Below, in pieces: positions 1-10,287 of a DNA stretch of 64,000 bases. The notes under the pieces were generated by a model. It searched no databases. It had not been told where the DNA came from and was given only the letters and a program-made list of their open reading frames with translations. Position 1 is the first letter of the stretch; each line of letters begins with the position of its first letter. Position numbers and translations under genes: made by a program. The DNA comes from Zantedeschia hybrid cultivar (taxonomy: Eukaryota > Streptophyta > Magnoliopsida > Alismatales > Araceae), in NCBI GenBank assembly GCA_030544215.1, contig JARZZO010000013.1, forward strand, positions 30,115,229 to 30,179,228, written 5' to 3'.

Positions 1-466
1 GCTCTCTTCAACATCTCTGATTGTGCATTCTCATTTAACTCTTTTAGTTCCTTATTTATATTGAGTGTCCTTTGATTAATGATTTCTCAGGCTGCTCCTC
101 CATCTTTCCGGCAAATATTTGTCCTTCATGAAGGCATTACCATCCTTATGCTTCATTAACTGGATGTAATCTATGTCTCTTGACCTCCCTGTAGTTTTTT
201 GCAATTTTTTATATGGATGGCTTATCTTTTGCTAAGCTGTAGACTATGAAGTTTTCTGATGATACTCCATTAGCTTCTACATGTAGCAAAGCAGCTTGTA
301 TTACATGATTCTATGTAATGATTCAGCTTGTGGCATGGTGCATACCCAGATCTCCTGTTTTGAGTGTTATTAGAAAGCTTACTGTCCATCCTTTTAGTGC
401 TTGCTTGCCCTCCACCAGCCAGTTGGCCTTCTGTCAGAATCTTGACATTATGGTACTCATTTGCAG
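1..466 (+). other. Intron sequence of the PSRP2-type gene
   Basis: No exon is visible here. The stretch is T-rich and ends in a good 3' splice site (TTTGCAG, 461-466) immediately before the first recognisable exon. The first half of RRM1 and the transit peptide must be encoded to the left of the window, so this is the right part of an intron. Confidence 0.7.
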
Positions 467-1287
467 GTTATGTATGACAAATACTCTGGAAGAAGCCGGC
501 GTTTTGGGTTTGTTACCATGAGCACAGTGGAGGATGCAAATGCAGCCATTGAGAAACTGAATGACACAGTATGTTCTTCCCCATCCCCCACCCCCCACCC
601 CTTCTCTTCCCATTCTACTTCTTTGATTGTTCTCCAGACATGTAAGCTACCTAGCGATTGGATCCTCACTAGTCCATCAAAGTTTTATCTTGAAAATTCT
701 CATACATTAACAGGAAATTGGGGGCCGTCAGATCAAAGTAAATGTGACAGAGAAGCCCTTGAAAACTGTAGATTTGTCTTCCCTCCAAGCTGATGAATCC
801 CAATTTGTTGACAGCCCATTCAAAGTATATGTGGGTAATCTTGCCAGAACAGTGACAACCGAGGTACTCACCAAATTTTTCTCCGAGAGAGGAAAGGTTC
901 TCAGTGCAAAGGTCTCACGGGTTCCTGGGACATCGAAGTCGCGTGGATTTGGTTTTGTTACATTTTCATCTGAAGAAGATATGGAAGCTGCTATTGTATC
1001 AGCAAACAATGCAGTAAGTTTCTATTCTTTTATGGAAATAAAAGCAGTATTGTAAAATCGTACTACGTTGTACATATTGCATATGAGTGATCTCTCCAAT
1101 CGTTTCGAAGTTTTTTTTGTTTCAGGTTACATAGGATTCCAGCATTATCTTTGAGGAATTCAAGAAAATAAATTAAAAAGAAAAACATGAGGCCAGCAGA
1201 TTCATGCAGTTTGCTAACCGTGCTTTCACACCATTCTCTCTATTTCAGATATTGGAAGGGCAACCAATCCGAGTCAACAAGGCGTAG
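467..1287 (+). CDS. PSRP2: Chloroplast 30S ribosomal protein 2 (PSRP2-like, two-RRM RNA-binding protein), 3' exons
   Basis: Three exons are visible: 467-568, 714-1013 and 1249-1287, with the stop TAG at 1285-1287. Introns 569-713 and 1014-1248 both follow the GT-AG rule (GTATGT..CAG, GTAAGT..CAG) and the frame stays open through the joins. Exon 1 holds the end of RRM1 with its RNP1 motif (RRFGFVTM). Exon 2 holds most of RRM2, with RNP2 (KVYVGNLA) and RNP1 (RGFGFVTF). The last exon encodes a short tail ending VNKA. The order, the linker and the tail match my memory of plant PSRP2, a plastid-specific ribosomal protein related to the chloroplast ribonucleoproteins (cpRNPs). It is nuclear-encoded and acts in chloroplast ribosomes and RNA metabolism. 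The N-terminal half is outside the window. A related cpRNP (cp29/cp31/cp33) is the main alternative. The 3' UTR probably reaches about 1450-1550. Confidence 0.88.
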
Positions 1288-3067
1288 ACTTGTGGGGTCA
1301 AACACTCGAGAGATGGAAAGTATCATAACATCAGAGCATGGATGTCATAAATGATCGCAGTGACATCAATCCTCTAGGAGCAGCTGGAGTTTGTAAGCAA
1401 TGCTTTGTATTTGGTTTTGTAGCCTATTTAAGGCATTCCTTTTGTAATCTCAAAGCCTGTTCTTGCTCACGTACCTGTTTACTTATGAATTCCTCCTTAC
1501 TGTGTTTGTGTCCATAGCCCACTGACAGCAAGAAAAATATTGAGACCCTGTAAGCATGAATGGCGAAGGGTACCAAACGACGGAAAAGAAGCACTAACTT
1601 AGTTCATACCAATAAAGCATACTACTAGATCAAGATTGAATATTTCATAATCTTGAATTCATGGAAAAGAAACACTAAATTAATTCAATTAATAGTGTAG
1701 ATGCAAATGCACGGAGTGATGAATCATATGAAATAAGAAACACAAGTACTAAATTGTGAATGTGCATCATCTCCCATGAATTGGTCATCTACCATGCTAA
1801 ATGCTGAGATACACTGGTTACAATTTTAGAGACGGAGTGGTCTAGAGTGAAATTGCTTATCGAGTCTACATTGAAGTAGATGGTTGTACTCACCAACTCA
1901 ATAGACCTGGAAAAAAAAGGCAAGAACAAGATCGAAAAGGACTTGAAAGAGAGGATGAAATCAACAAATATTCCATTATTATAGAGCATAGTTAGAAACA
2001 CCGATCATGTAAGGACTTTTGCGTGTGCGCGCACACATATATTTAACCCATATTTGTATGTATAATGCTGACTCCCACATATTGTTATAAACATCCTCAT
2101 ATTTTCAGGAAGGTTGTAGTTATACCTTTCCAATCAAAATGTTATGAATTCTAACAGAGTATGCCTCAAAGATTCGATGAACGTCAACTTTGGTCTGGCA
2201 TATTCAGTTAGAGTCCATGGCATTTTGATAGAATGGCATAGCTGCAACTTTTCTAGAGATATCTAGGGTATTTATATTAATATATAGGAATCATAGATAT
2301 GTACAAATATGGTGGTTTACAAAGTTATATATACGAAAACCCTTATTATGTATGTATTCTACACAAATCTGAATTGTTGGATAAAACTCTATAACGTCAT
2401 GTTGAATTAAAGGATAGGGAAAAAATACATACTTATTTGACACCTACCATTCTGTTTATGTATAATACAAGAACATATATTGCTTCTTGTTTAATACACC
2501 ATACTACTAAATATAAATAAAGCTATAATTATTTCAAAGTTCAAACTCATATAGGTGAAAGTACATGATGAGAACTTATCTTTTCATTAAGCTAAGCTCT
2601 GGATTTGATTAATGTCTATTTGTCACATTTTAAAATTTCTAAATCTTTTGAAAAAACTCATGCATTTATCCATGCCTCCTTGCCATTTGTTGATAGTTTG
2701 ACTGAATTTTTTACCATGTAATCTAAGATTTAAGCAAAATGACGTTCAAACCATTATTGATTGGCTAACGGATAATCTTCCTTAACAGATATGCATAACT
2801 AATAAGGTAACAAATACAAAGCAATTCAAAACCCAATGCATATAGTAACTAATAATTTGATTATTCAATCGATCATTCGTTTATAAGTCAGTTATCAAAC
2901 AATTTTTTAAAACTGATATGCATAATGGACAAGGATGTGGATCCATTTTAGATTTGTCCCAAGTCTTAGCCCATTTGCAACTCTAGTATGACATGGCAAC
3001 AAGGAGAGGTGCTATTACACCTTCCTTCATTTGGCTAGTTGCAAGCTTTTTGATCTTCCTTTCTATC
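1288..3067. other. 3' UTR and AT-rich intergenic DNA
   Basis: The first 150-250 bases are the probable 3' UTR of the upstream gene; an AATAAA occurs at 1611. The rest is AT-rich, with no open frame of interest and no recognisable element up to the target duplication of element A (3063-3067). Confidence 0.6.
3063..3067. repeat. Target site duplication of A, left copy (CTATC)
   Basis: CTATC lies directly before the 5' LTR and is repeated at 14579-14583 directly after the 3' LTR. This confirms the element borders. Confidence 0.93.
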
Positions 3068-3961
3068 TGATGAGGCAGAATCCGATTCGGCCCATTAAAA
3101 CAGGCCCAACGCTGAGACCAGCCCAACAGCAGCAGTAAGAGGCCCCATGGCAGCCTTCGACCCGTTAGCGCCCCAGCGACCCTCGTCCAGTGCTCTTCGG
3201 CCCGTCAGCGGCCCAATAGCCTTCGGCCCATTAGCAGCTCAGCAGCCCTCGGCCCAGTAGGCTTCGGCCCATCAGCGGCCCAATCCCCTTCGGCCCAGTA
3301 GCCGTATCCGGCCCACTCCGGTGGGAGGGTTAGGCATTATGGCGGTTTACCAATAAACCCAGAACATAGTCCTATATCGGCTGCCACCGTTAAGCATCCT
3401 CTATCCTCCGCTATAAATATACGGCTATTTATTATCAAAGGTATGTCTTCGTGACCCTTAAGGACTACAGTCCAAAAAGCATTAAAGCTGCTTCTTCCAC
3501 CTCTTTGACTTCTGAATCGAATCATCTTCAGAAGCTAACTTAACCGTCGGAGGGGGTTCCTAAGGGCCAAAGCCCGGGACTCCTGCTGACTGGTTTTTCT
3601 TTTTCTTTCCCACCTGCAGGGGCTCGGTTTGAATCTTCGCCGACCTCCCCGAGTCGGTCTCGGCCACCGACCTCGGACTTCTTCCTCCGGTCTCGACGCC
3701 ATTCGCTGGCTGGTCCTCGCCTAAAGGTGCTTCGGCTCCGTCCCGCACCAGCTGTCCCTCAACCGGAGGAGCTTCGGCCGCGCCTTCTGCAGGCTAGCCC
3801 ACATCCGACCGGACGACTCTCGGCTTCGGATCTTCGGCCTCGTCTCCGCCCTCGCTGCGTTCCGGATCCCCGTCGGGCCCCTTCTTCGATCTGATCTAGC
3901 TTCGGATCCCAACTTCGGATTCCAGCTTCGGAATCAGGTCGTGATAGCTTCGGCTATATCA
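3068..3961 (+). repeat. 5' LTR of element A
   Basis: This 894-bp LTR starts TGATGAGG and ends TATATCA. It is collinear with 13672-14578 but lacks 13 bp near position 3187. The first 250 bp are a run of short, imperfect GC-rich repeats around the words CGGCCCA and CAGCGGCCC. The promoter TATA box is at 3411-3421. Confidence 0.95.
3411..3421 (+). promoter_or_regulatory. TATA box of the A LTR promoter
   Basis: CTATAAATATA, about 340 bp into the LTR, is conserved in the 3' LTR near 14028-14038. It is the only strong TATA box in the LTR, so U3 ends shortly downstream. This is inferred from sequence alone. Confidence 0.6.
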
Positions 3962-3963
3962 TG

Positions 3964-3980
3964 TGGCGCCGTCTGTGGGA
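3964..3980 (+). other. Primer-binding site of element A
   Basis: TGGCGCCGTCTGTGGGA begins two bases after the LTR. The TGG start complements a tRNA CCA end. The first nine bases would also pair with plant tRNA-Asp, but the remainder does not, so the primer tRNA is not assigned. Confidence 0.75.
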
Positions 3981-3995
3981 AACAAGCAAATAGTC

Positions 3996-5591
3996 ATGTC
4001 TCATCGTCCTATAACCCGACGATCTGGGCAAGACGAGGCAGAGACGCGGGCAACTTCAGTACAACCACTACACTCCGAAAGCGCCCCGTCTGTTCCACCT
4101 CAAAGCGCGGCTCTGCCTGTAATACCAGAGTCCCTCGCTACTGGAGACGACCGGGTGGAGGCACTTCAGCAGCAAGTGGCGACATTAGCCGCTACCGTCA
4201 CCTCTCTGGCACCCTTACAAGATTTGGTATCCGCCATCGCCCAGCGCATGGGGTTACTGGGCCAGCTCCCCCAACAAGCGCCGCCTCCTCCGCTTTATCC
4301 CGTCCAGGATGTAAGGTTCCGATCGGCACCCTCGCAGGTCTTCCCTGACGAGACCGCCACGGCGCGTAGCGAGCCTTCGGCACCGCCTACTCGAGTCCCT
4401 CGCACCGACCGCATGATGACGGAGTAAGGTTATGCTTCGTCCGAATTTCTTCCGGCCGGGACCGGTGGACGATCGGTCACCATTTCAACTGCCCCGGACC
4501 TGGACTGGCGGTTGACGGCCATGAGGAAAGAGATGCAGCATATGATGTCTCGGCCGTACAGAGTGCCTTTTGCCAGCATCATCCTGGAGCAAACTCCGTT
4601 CACGCCAGAACTCCTGGCTACCGAGGTACCTCCTAACTTCAAACTGCCGAAAGGCCCCCTCTACGACGGAATGTCAGACCCGGTCTGCCACTTCCAAAGG
4701 TTCAATACCTATCTATCTGTCCGAGGGGTCACTGAGGCAGTCCGCTACCGTCTCTTCCCCCTCACTCTTGAAAAAACTGCCCTGACCTGGTTCGAGACAT
4801 TGGCCCCCAACTCTATCCACTCTCTAGTCTAGTTGGGCTAATTATTTATCGACCAATTCTATGATGCCACCCGGCAGTGCAAAACTTCGGCCAGCCTACT
4901 AGCCATTCGGCAAGGCCCCACCGAGACCCTCCAGGAATATTTCACTAAATTCCGGACCGAAGCCGCCCAAATCCCAAACCTGGACAGCTCGATTGCGGTC
5001 TCGGCCGTAATCAGCGGGTGCCGGGATGAAGGGCTTCTCGGCTCCATCGGGAAACGCCATCCCTCTACCTTCTAGGACCTCGTAGTCCGGGCCCATAAAT
5101 ATATCAACCGGGAGGCCCTGATGATGTCTAAAGGCAAGAGTGCAGCCGAAGCAGTACCGGCGCCTGCCCCTCCGGTGGTCCGCCTTCGATCGGAAGATCA
5201 AGAACCCTCTCGTAAGCGATATCGGAGGGAGGAGTGGGACCGAGGTAAGCGATGGGATCCGCAGCCGCGGTACCTGCCGCTACCTGCTCCCCCTTTCCGA
5301 ATGCTTATGGAGGTGAAGGGCATGCTCTGGCGGCCGGAGCGCATCAAAACTGATCCTCGCTGAAGGGACCCCGGCAAATATTGTGAGTATCATCGGGAGA
5401 TCGGCCATTCAACTGACGAATGCCGGCACCTTCGGGAGGAGATCGATCGCCTCATCAGAGAGGGCAGACTGCCACAGTACCGGCGAGAGCAGCCTCAGCA
5501 ACAGCGGAACCGGGACGTCCCTGAGACGACCAGGCCGCAACAACCCCCGGAGAAGGAAGCCGCTCCTCCGCCGAAGGTTACCTCGGCTCCA
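3996..5591 (+). pseudogene. gag of element A (interrupted)
   Basis: The frame opens at ATG 3996 and continues in the same frame into pol. It is broken by in-frame stops at 4425-4427, 4830-4832, near 5073 and 5361-5363. The segments are an N-terminal low-complexity region with a short coiled coil (about 4150-4240), the retrotransposon gag domain (about 4510-5120, with the conserved FKLPKGPLYDG stretch, then a helix-rich part ending in HKYINREALM), a basic linker, and a CX2HX3GHX4C knuckle at about 5382-5420 (CEYHREIGHSTDEC). Gag forms the virus-like particle and packages RNA. The equivalent product of element B (18081-19634) aligns throughout. The stops mean this copy cannot make full-length Gag. 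Confidence 0.88.
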
Positions 5592-8500
5592 GTGGAAACA
5601 TCTCACCAGAGACCCAGTGCTGGGTCAATCATGATGATATTCAGTGGGCCGGGAGAAGGATCGAGGCGTCGTCAGCTCAGCTCCACGACAGTAGCGGCAG
5701 TTGAGGTCGAGCCGAAGCGGTCTCATCAAGAAGACATCACCTTCGGTCAAGAGGATCTGACTGATATTCAGGTTCCTCACGACGACGCCCTCGTTGTAAG
5801 CGCTGTAATAAACAACTATGATGTTCATCGCATTTTCGTTGATAATGGAAGCGCCCCCAATATTTTATTTTACGATTGTTTTGTAAAAATGAGATTGAAT
5901 GAGGCTAATATGAAGCCTCACCGGGGGCCTCTATTCGGTTTTAACGGCTCGCCCTGCCGAGTAAAGGGCATTGTCCGACTCCCTGTGACCATAGGTTCGG
6001 CTCCCCGACAATTAACCGTAGAAACGAATTTTGCCGTTGTAAAAATTGATTCAGCTTACAACACCATCTTTGGCCGAAGGCTAATCGACGGGATCGGAGC
6101 TGTGCCCTCGTCCTTTCACCAGAAGCTGAAATTCCGTACCAACCATGGAATAGGCGAGGCAAAGGGGAATCAAGAAGCGGCTCGGCAATGTTATATGATT
6201 TCGGTCAAGGGAAAGGCTGCGGCCGAATCCTTATCAATCGAATCTTCAGCCGAGGCATCCCCGGGAGAGAAACTTGTTGCCATCCCGGTTCTGGGAGGCG
6301 AAGGACGAACCCTCATGATAGGCTCCGGCCTAGAGAAAACCGAAGCAGAAAGACTCGCCGAGTTCCTGAAGGAGAACCTCGACGTCTTCGCCTGGTCTCC
6401 AGCAGACATGCCCGGGGTCGACCCGAAAATAGCGGAGCATCGGCTGCATGTCGATCCTAACCAGCCCCCGGTCAAGCAGAAGCGGCGTACCTTAAACCAG
6501 GAAAGGAGAGCCGCCATTCAAGCCGAGGTTCAAAAAGGGCTGGACGCCGGGCACCTCCGAGAGGTACACCACCCGGACTGGATCGCTAATGTAGTAATGG
6601 TACCCAAGAAAGATGGCAAGTGGCGAATGTGCATGGACTTCACCAACCTCAACAAAGCCTATCCGATGGATAGCTTCCCGCTACCTCGGATAGATCAGGT
6701 GGTGGATGCGACCTCCGGCTACGAGCTTCTGAGCTTTCTCGACGCCTATTCAGGTTACCATCAGATCCGAATGCATCCAGACGACGAAAGCAAGACCAGC
6801 TTCACGATTGATCTCGGTCTGTACTGCTATACCCGGATGCCCTTCGGCCTGAAGAATGCCGGTGCGACATATCAGCGCCTCGTCAACAAAATATTTGCCC
6901 CACAGCTCGGCCGCAACATGGAAGTCTACATCGACGATCTGCTGGTGAAAAGCTGCGTCGCTGCAGACCACCTGGCCGACCTAGCCGAAACGTTCTCCGC
7001 CTTGCGTCAATACAAAATGAAGCTAAATCCAGCTAAGTGCGTCTTCGGAGTGGCCTCCGGAAAGTTCCTCGGCTATATGGTCGCTCACCGAGGGGTAGAA
7101 GCTAACCCCGCGAAGGTTTCGGCCATCATTCAGATGCGCCCTCCGGCTAACCTCCGAGAGGTTTAAAAGCTAAACGGAAGGATTGCCGCCTTAAGCCGCT
7201 TCATGTCTAGAGCGGCGGATTACTGCTTTCCCTTCTTTAAGCTGCTGAAGAAGGCCAATAGCTTCTCCTGGACAGACGAGTGCCAGTCGGCCTTCGAACA
7301 ACTGAAGGTATATCTCTCCAAGGTTTGCATTCTGTCCAAGCCAGTCCACGGAGAGCCGCTGTTCCTCTACCTCGCAATATCTGAGACAGCTATTAGTGTC
7401 GTTCTCGTCCGGGAGCAAGACGGTATTCAGAAGCCCGTCTACTATATAAGCCGAGCCCTCTAAGGAGCAGAGCTTCGGTATCTTGTTCTTGAGAAGCTAG
7501 CTTTAGCCCTCGTTTCATCCGCAAGGAGGCTCCGGCCTTACTTCCTCGCCCACTCGATAAAGGTCCTCACCGATCAGCCTTTGAAGCAGGTCCTCTCCCG
7601 GCCAGAGGTGTCCGGCAGACTGGCGAAATGGACAATTGAACTGGGAGAGTTCGACGTTTCCTATGCGCCTCGGATAGCAATAAAAGCTCAAGCACTAGTC
7701 GATTTTATTGCCGAGCTCACTCCCGAAGCTTCCTCGACGCCTCAGCCGGGGGTCGACACACCCGAAGCCGAGGATACGTTGGCTCTCACACGGCGGATGA
7801 ATGGCGGCTCTATGTAGATGGCTTCGCATGCTCCATGGGCAGCGGCGCCGGATGGATCTTGGCGTCTCCCAAAGGGGTCGTCACGGAGTATACGCTACGC
7901 TTCTCCTTTCCTGCCACTAATAATGCCGCCGAATATGAAGCTCTCATCTCCGGCCTCCGGGCCGCTAGAAAGCTTGGCGTCCGGAACATAAGGGCTTTTA
8001 GCGACTCTCAGCTAATTGCCAGTCATGTTTCTGGGGAATACGAGGCACGGGATGCGATAATGGCATCATATCTCTAGGTAACTCGCAAGATCCTCACTCA
8101 ATTAGATTCCTATGAAATTGTGCGGATCCCGAGAGCCGAGAATGCTCGAGCCGATGCTCTCTCCCGGCTAGCATCAACTTAGGACGGGGGAGGAGGCCGA
8201 ATGATTCTTGTGGAAGAACTCGCCGAACCAAGCCTCAAAGAGCCGGAAGTCATGCAAGTGACCGAATATGAAACCGAGACCTGGATGACTCCCCTAGTCA
8301 CTTTCCTCCTCCGAGGAGAAGTCCCGCCCGATCCAAAGGAAGCAAAACATATTCGGCAGCGCTCCTCTCACTTCCTTCTCTTGGACGGGTTGTTATATAA
8401 AAAGTCCTTCGGCCGACCCCTCTTGCGATGTCTCGGTCCGGCCGAAGCTGACTACGCGCTGTAGGAGGTACATGAAGGGGTATGCAGAGCACATGCTGGA

Positions 8501-9504
8501 GGAAGGGCCTTGGCTCACAAGCTTCTGAGGCAGGGATACTGGTGGCCGATGCTTCGAGAGGATGCAACTTCCCTCGTCCGTCGCTGCGATCAATGCCAGA
8601 GGTTCAGCTCTCTCATCCACCAGTCAGCAACCCTTCTAACTCCTTTATCCGACCCCTGGCCTTTCGCCCAATGGGGAATCGACCTACTAGGGCCCTTTCC
8701 TGTCGCCACCGGCCAAAGGAAGTTCCTTATCGTGGCGGTAGATTACTTCACTAAATGGGTAGAAGCCGAACCCCTCGCGTCCATAACCGATAGCAACGCA
8801 TGGAACTTCGTGTGGAAGTCCATCATCTGCCGGTACGACATCCCTCGGGCCATCATCTCGGACAACGGCAAACAATTCGACAGCCATCGGTTCAAGGACA
8901 ACTGCGCTAGCTTCGGCATTCTCCACAAATTTACATCAGTAGCACACCCCCGGACAAATGGCCAGGTCGAGGTCACTAACCGAAGCCTATTACAAGGACT
9001 GAAGACTCGCCTCGGCGAAGCCAAAGGCCGATGGGTGGAAGAGCTACCGAGTGTTTTATGGGCTTATCGGACTACGAGCCGAACCCCAACCGGCGAAACC
9101 CCGTTCCGTATGGCTTATGGGGTAGAAGCCGTCATTCCTGTCGAAATTGGCCTCCCTTCGCCGAGAGTTCTCACTCACAATCCGGAAGCCAATGAAGAGG
9201 CCCTAAAAGATCATCTTGATCAAGGGAGCGAGCTCGCATTCGGCTAGCAGCTTATCAGCAGCGCATGGCCAGATACCACAACATTCGAGTGAATCCCCGA
9301 AGCTTCGAAACCGGGAGCCTCGTACTGAGGAATGCTCATGCATCTAAGCCGGCCGAAGTTGCAGGGAAGCTTTCTCTCAACTGGGAATGACCATATCGCG
9401 TAAGGGAGGTAATTCGACGAGGGGCTTATCGGTTGGAAACCCTTTCGGGCCAACCTCTCCCTCGTACCTGGAATGTGGAACGCCTTCGGCGTTATTTCAT
9501 GTAA
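5592..9504 (+). pseudogene. pol of element A: protease, RT, RNase H, second RNase H, integrase (interrupted)
   Basis: The first 1575 bases are open. They hold an aspartic protease with motif DNGSA (about 5841-5855) and RT with catalytic YIDD at 6927-6938. A TAA at 7164-7166 then interrupts the RT/RNase H connection. RNase H follows to about 7700, with another stop at 7461-7463. A frameshift near 7750-7800 leads into the extra, Tat-type RNase H (about 7790-8180). Integrase follows: an HHCC finger with CDQC near 8590, the catalytic region with GIDLLGP, ISDNGKQ and the GQVEVTN glutamate (about 8680-9000), and a C-terminal domain ending RLRRYFM at 9504. Further stops lie at 8075-8077, near 8180, at 8462-8464 and 9245-9247, with a second frameshift near 9240. 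The domain order fixes the lineage. The copy cannot produce its own Pol. Confidence 0.92.
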
Positions 9505-9579
9505 GTTGCTTCCCCCCGGAATTTAGCCGGAAGGCATGAATAAAATTTTCTTTATGAGATCATATCCGGCATTATTTTT

Positions 9580-10072
9580 CTAAGTCCGTGTAAACCGTAC
9601 CGGGAGTGGCTTCGGCCATGCAAACTGTATCGGGAGCGGCATGGTATTCTAAGTCCGTGTAAACCGTACCGGGAGTGGCTTCGGCCATGCAAACCGTATC
9701 GGGAGCGGCATGGTATTCTAAGTCCGTGTAAACTGTACCGGGAGTGGCTTCGGCCATGCAAACCGTATCGGGAGCGGCATGATATTCTAAGTCCGTGTAA
9801 ACCGTACCGGGAGTGGCTTCGGCCATGCAAACCGTATCGGGAGCGGCATGGTATTCTAAGTCCGTGTAAACCGTACCGGGAGTGGCTTCGGCCATGCAAA
9901 TTGTATCAGGAGCGGCATAGTATTCTAAGTCCGTGTAAACCGTACCGGGAGTGGCTTCGGCCATGCAAACTGTATCGGGAGCGGCATGGTATTCTAAGTC
10001 CGTGTAAACCGTACCGGGAGTGGCTTCGGCCATACAAACCGTATCGGGAGCGGCATTATTTTCCAAGTCCAT
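9580..10072. repeat. 69-bp tandem array downstream of pol (about 7 copies)
   Basis: Units start at 9580, 9649, 9718, 9787, 9856, 9925 and 9994, followed by a partial copy from 10063. The period is exactly 69 bp with few substitutions. Each unit is itself two diverged halves: GTACCGGGAGTGGC followed by GTATCGGGAGCGGC. Because 69 is 23 codons, the reverse strand stays open across the array as a 23-residue repeat. Element B has about three related copies at 32049-32260. Variable 3' UTR tandem repeats are known in Tat-lineage elements and can seed satellite DNA. Confidence 0.93.
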
Positions 10073-10287
10073 ATCCGAATCTGAATTGGCTTTGGCCATG
10101 AGAGCCGCATCTAAACGGCAATATGGTCTTGGCCACAAGAAGAGCCAGACTCAGTTATTCGTTCGGAATACAAGTAGAAGCAAAGTACTTTTCATATATA
10201 TATGAAGAACAGAGTACAAAATCGGCCGTACATCTGGCCGCAGCCTTTCTGAAAAGGTCAAAACAAAAACCGGGACAAGCCCCCGTA

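Noticed and set aside
9572..10138. 188-codon - strand ORF over the 69-bp array as a gene
   Set aside because: Open only because the unit length is a multiple of three; no start context, and the related array in B has 64-66 bp units. Kept as a repeat with a remark.
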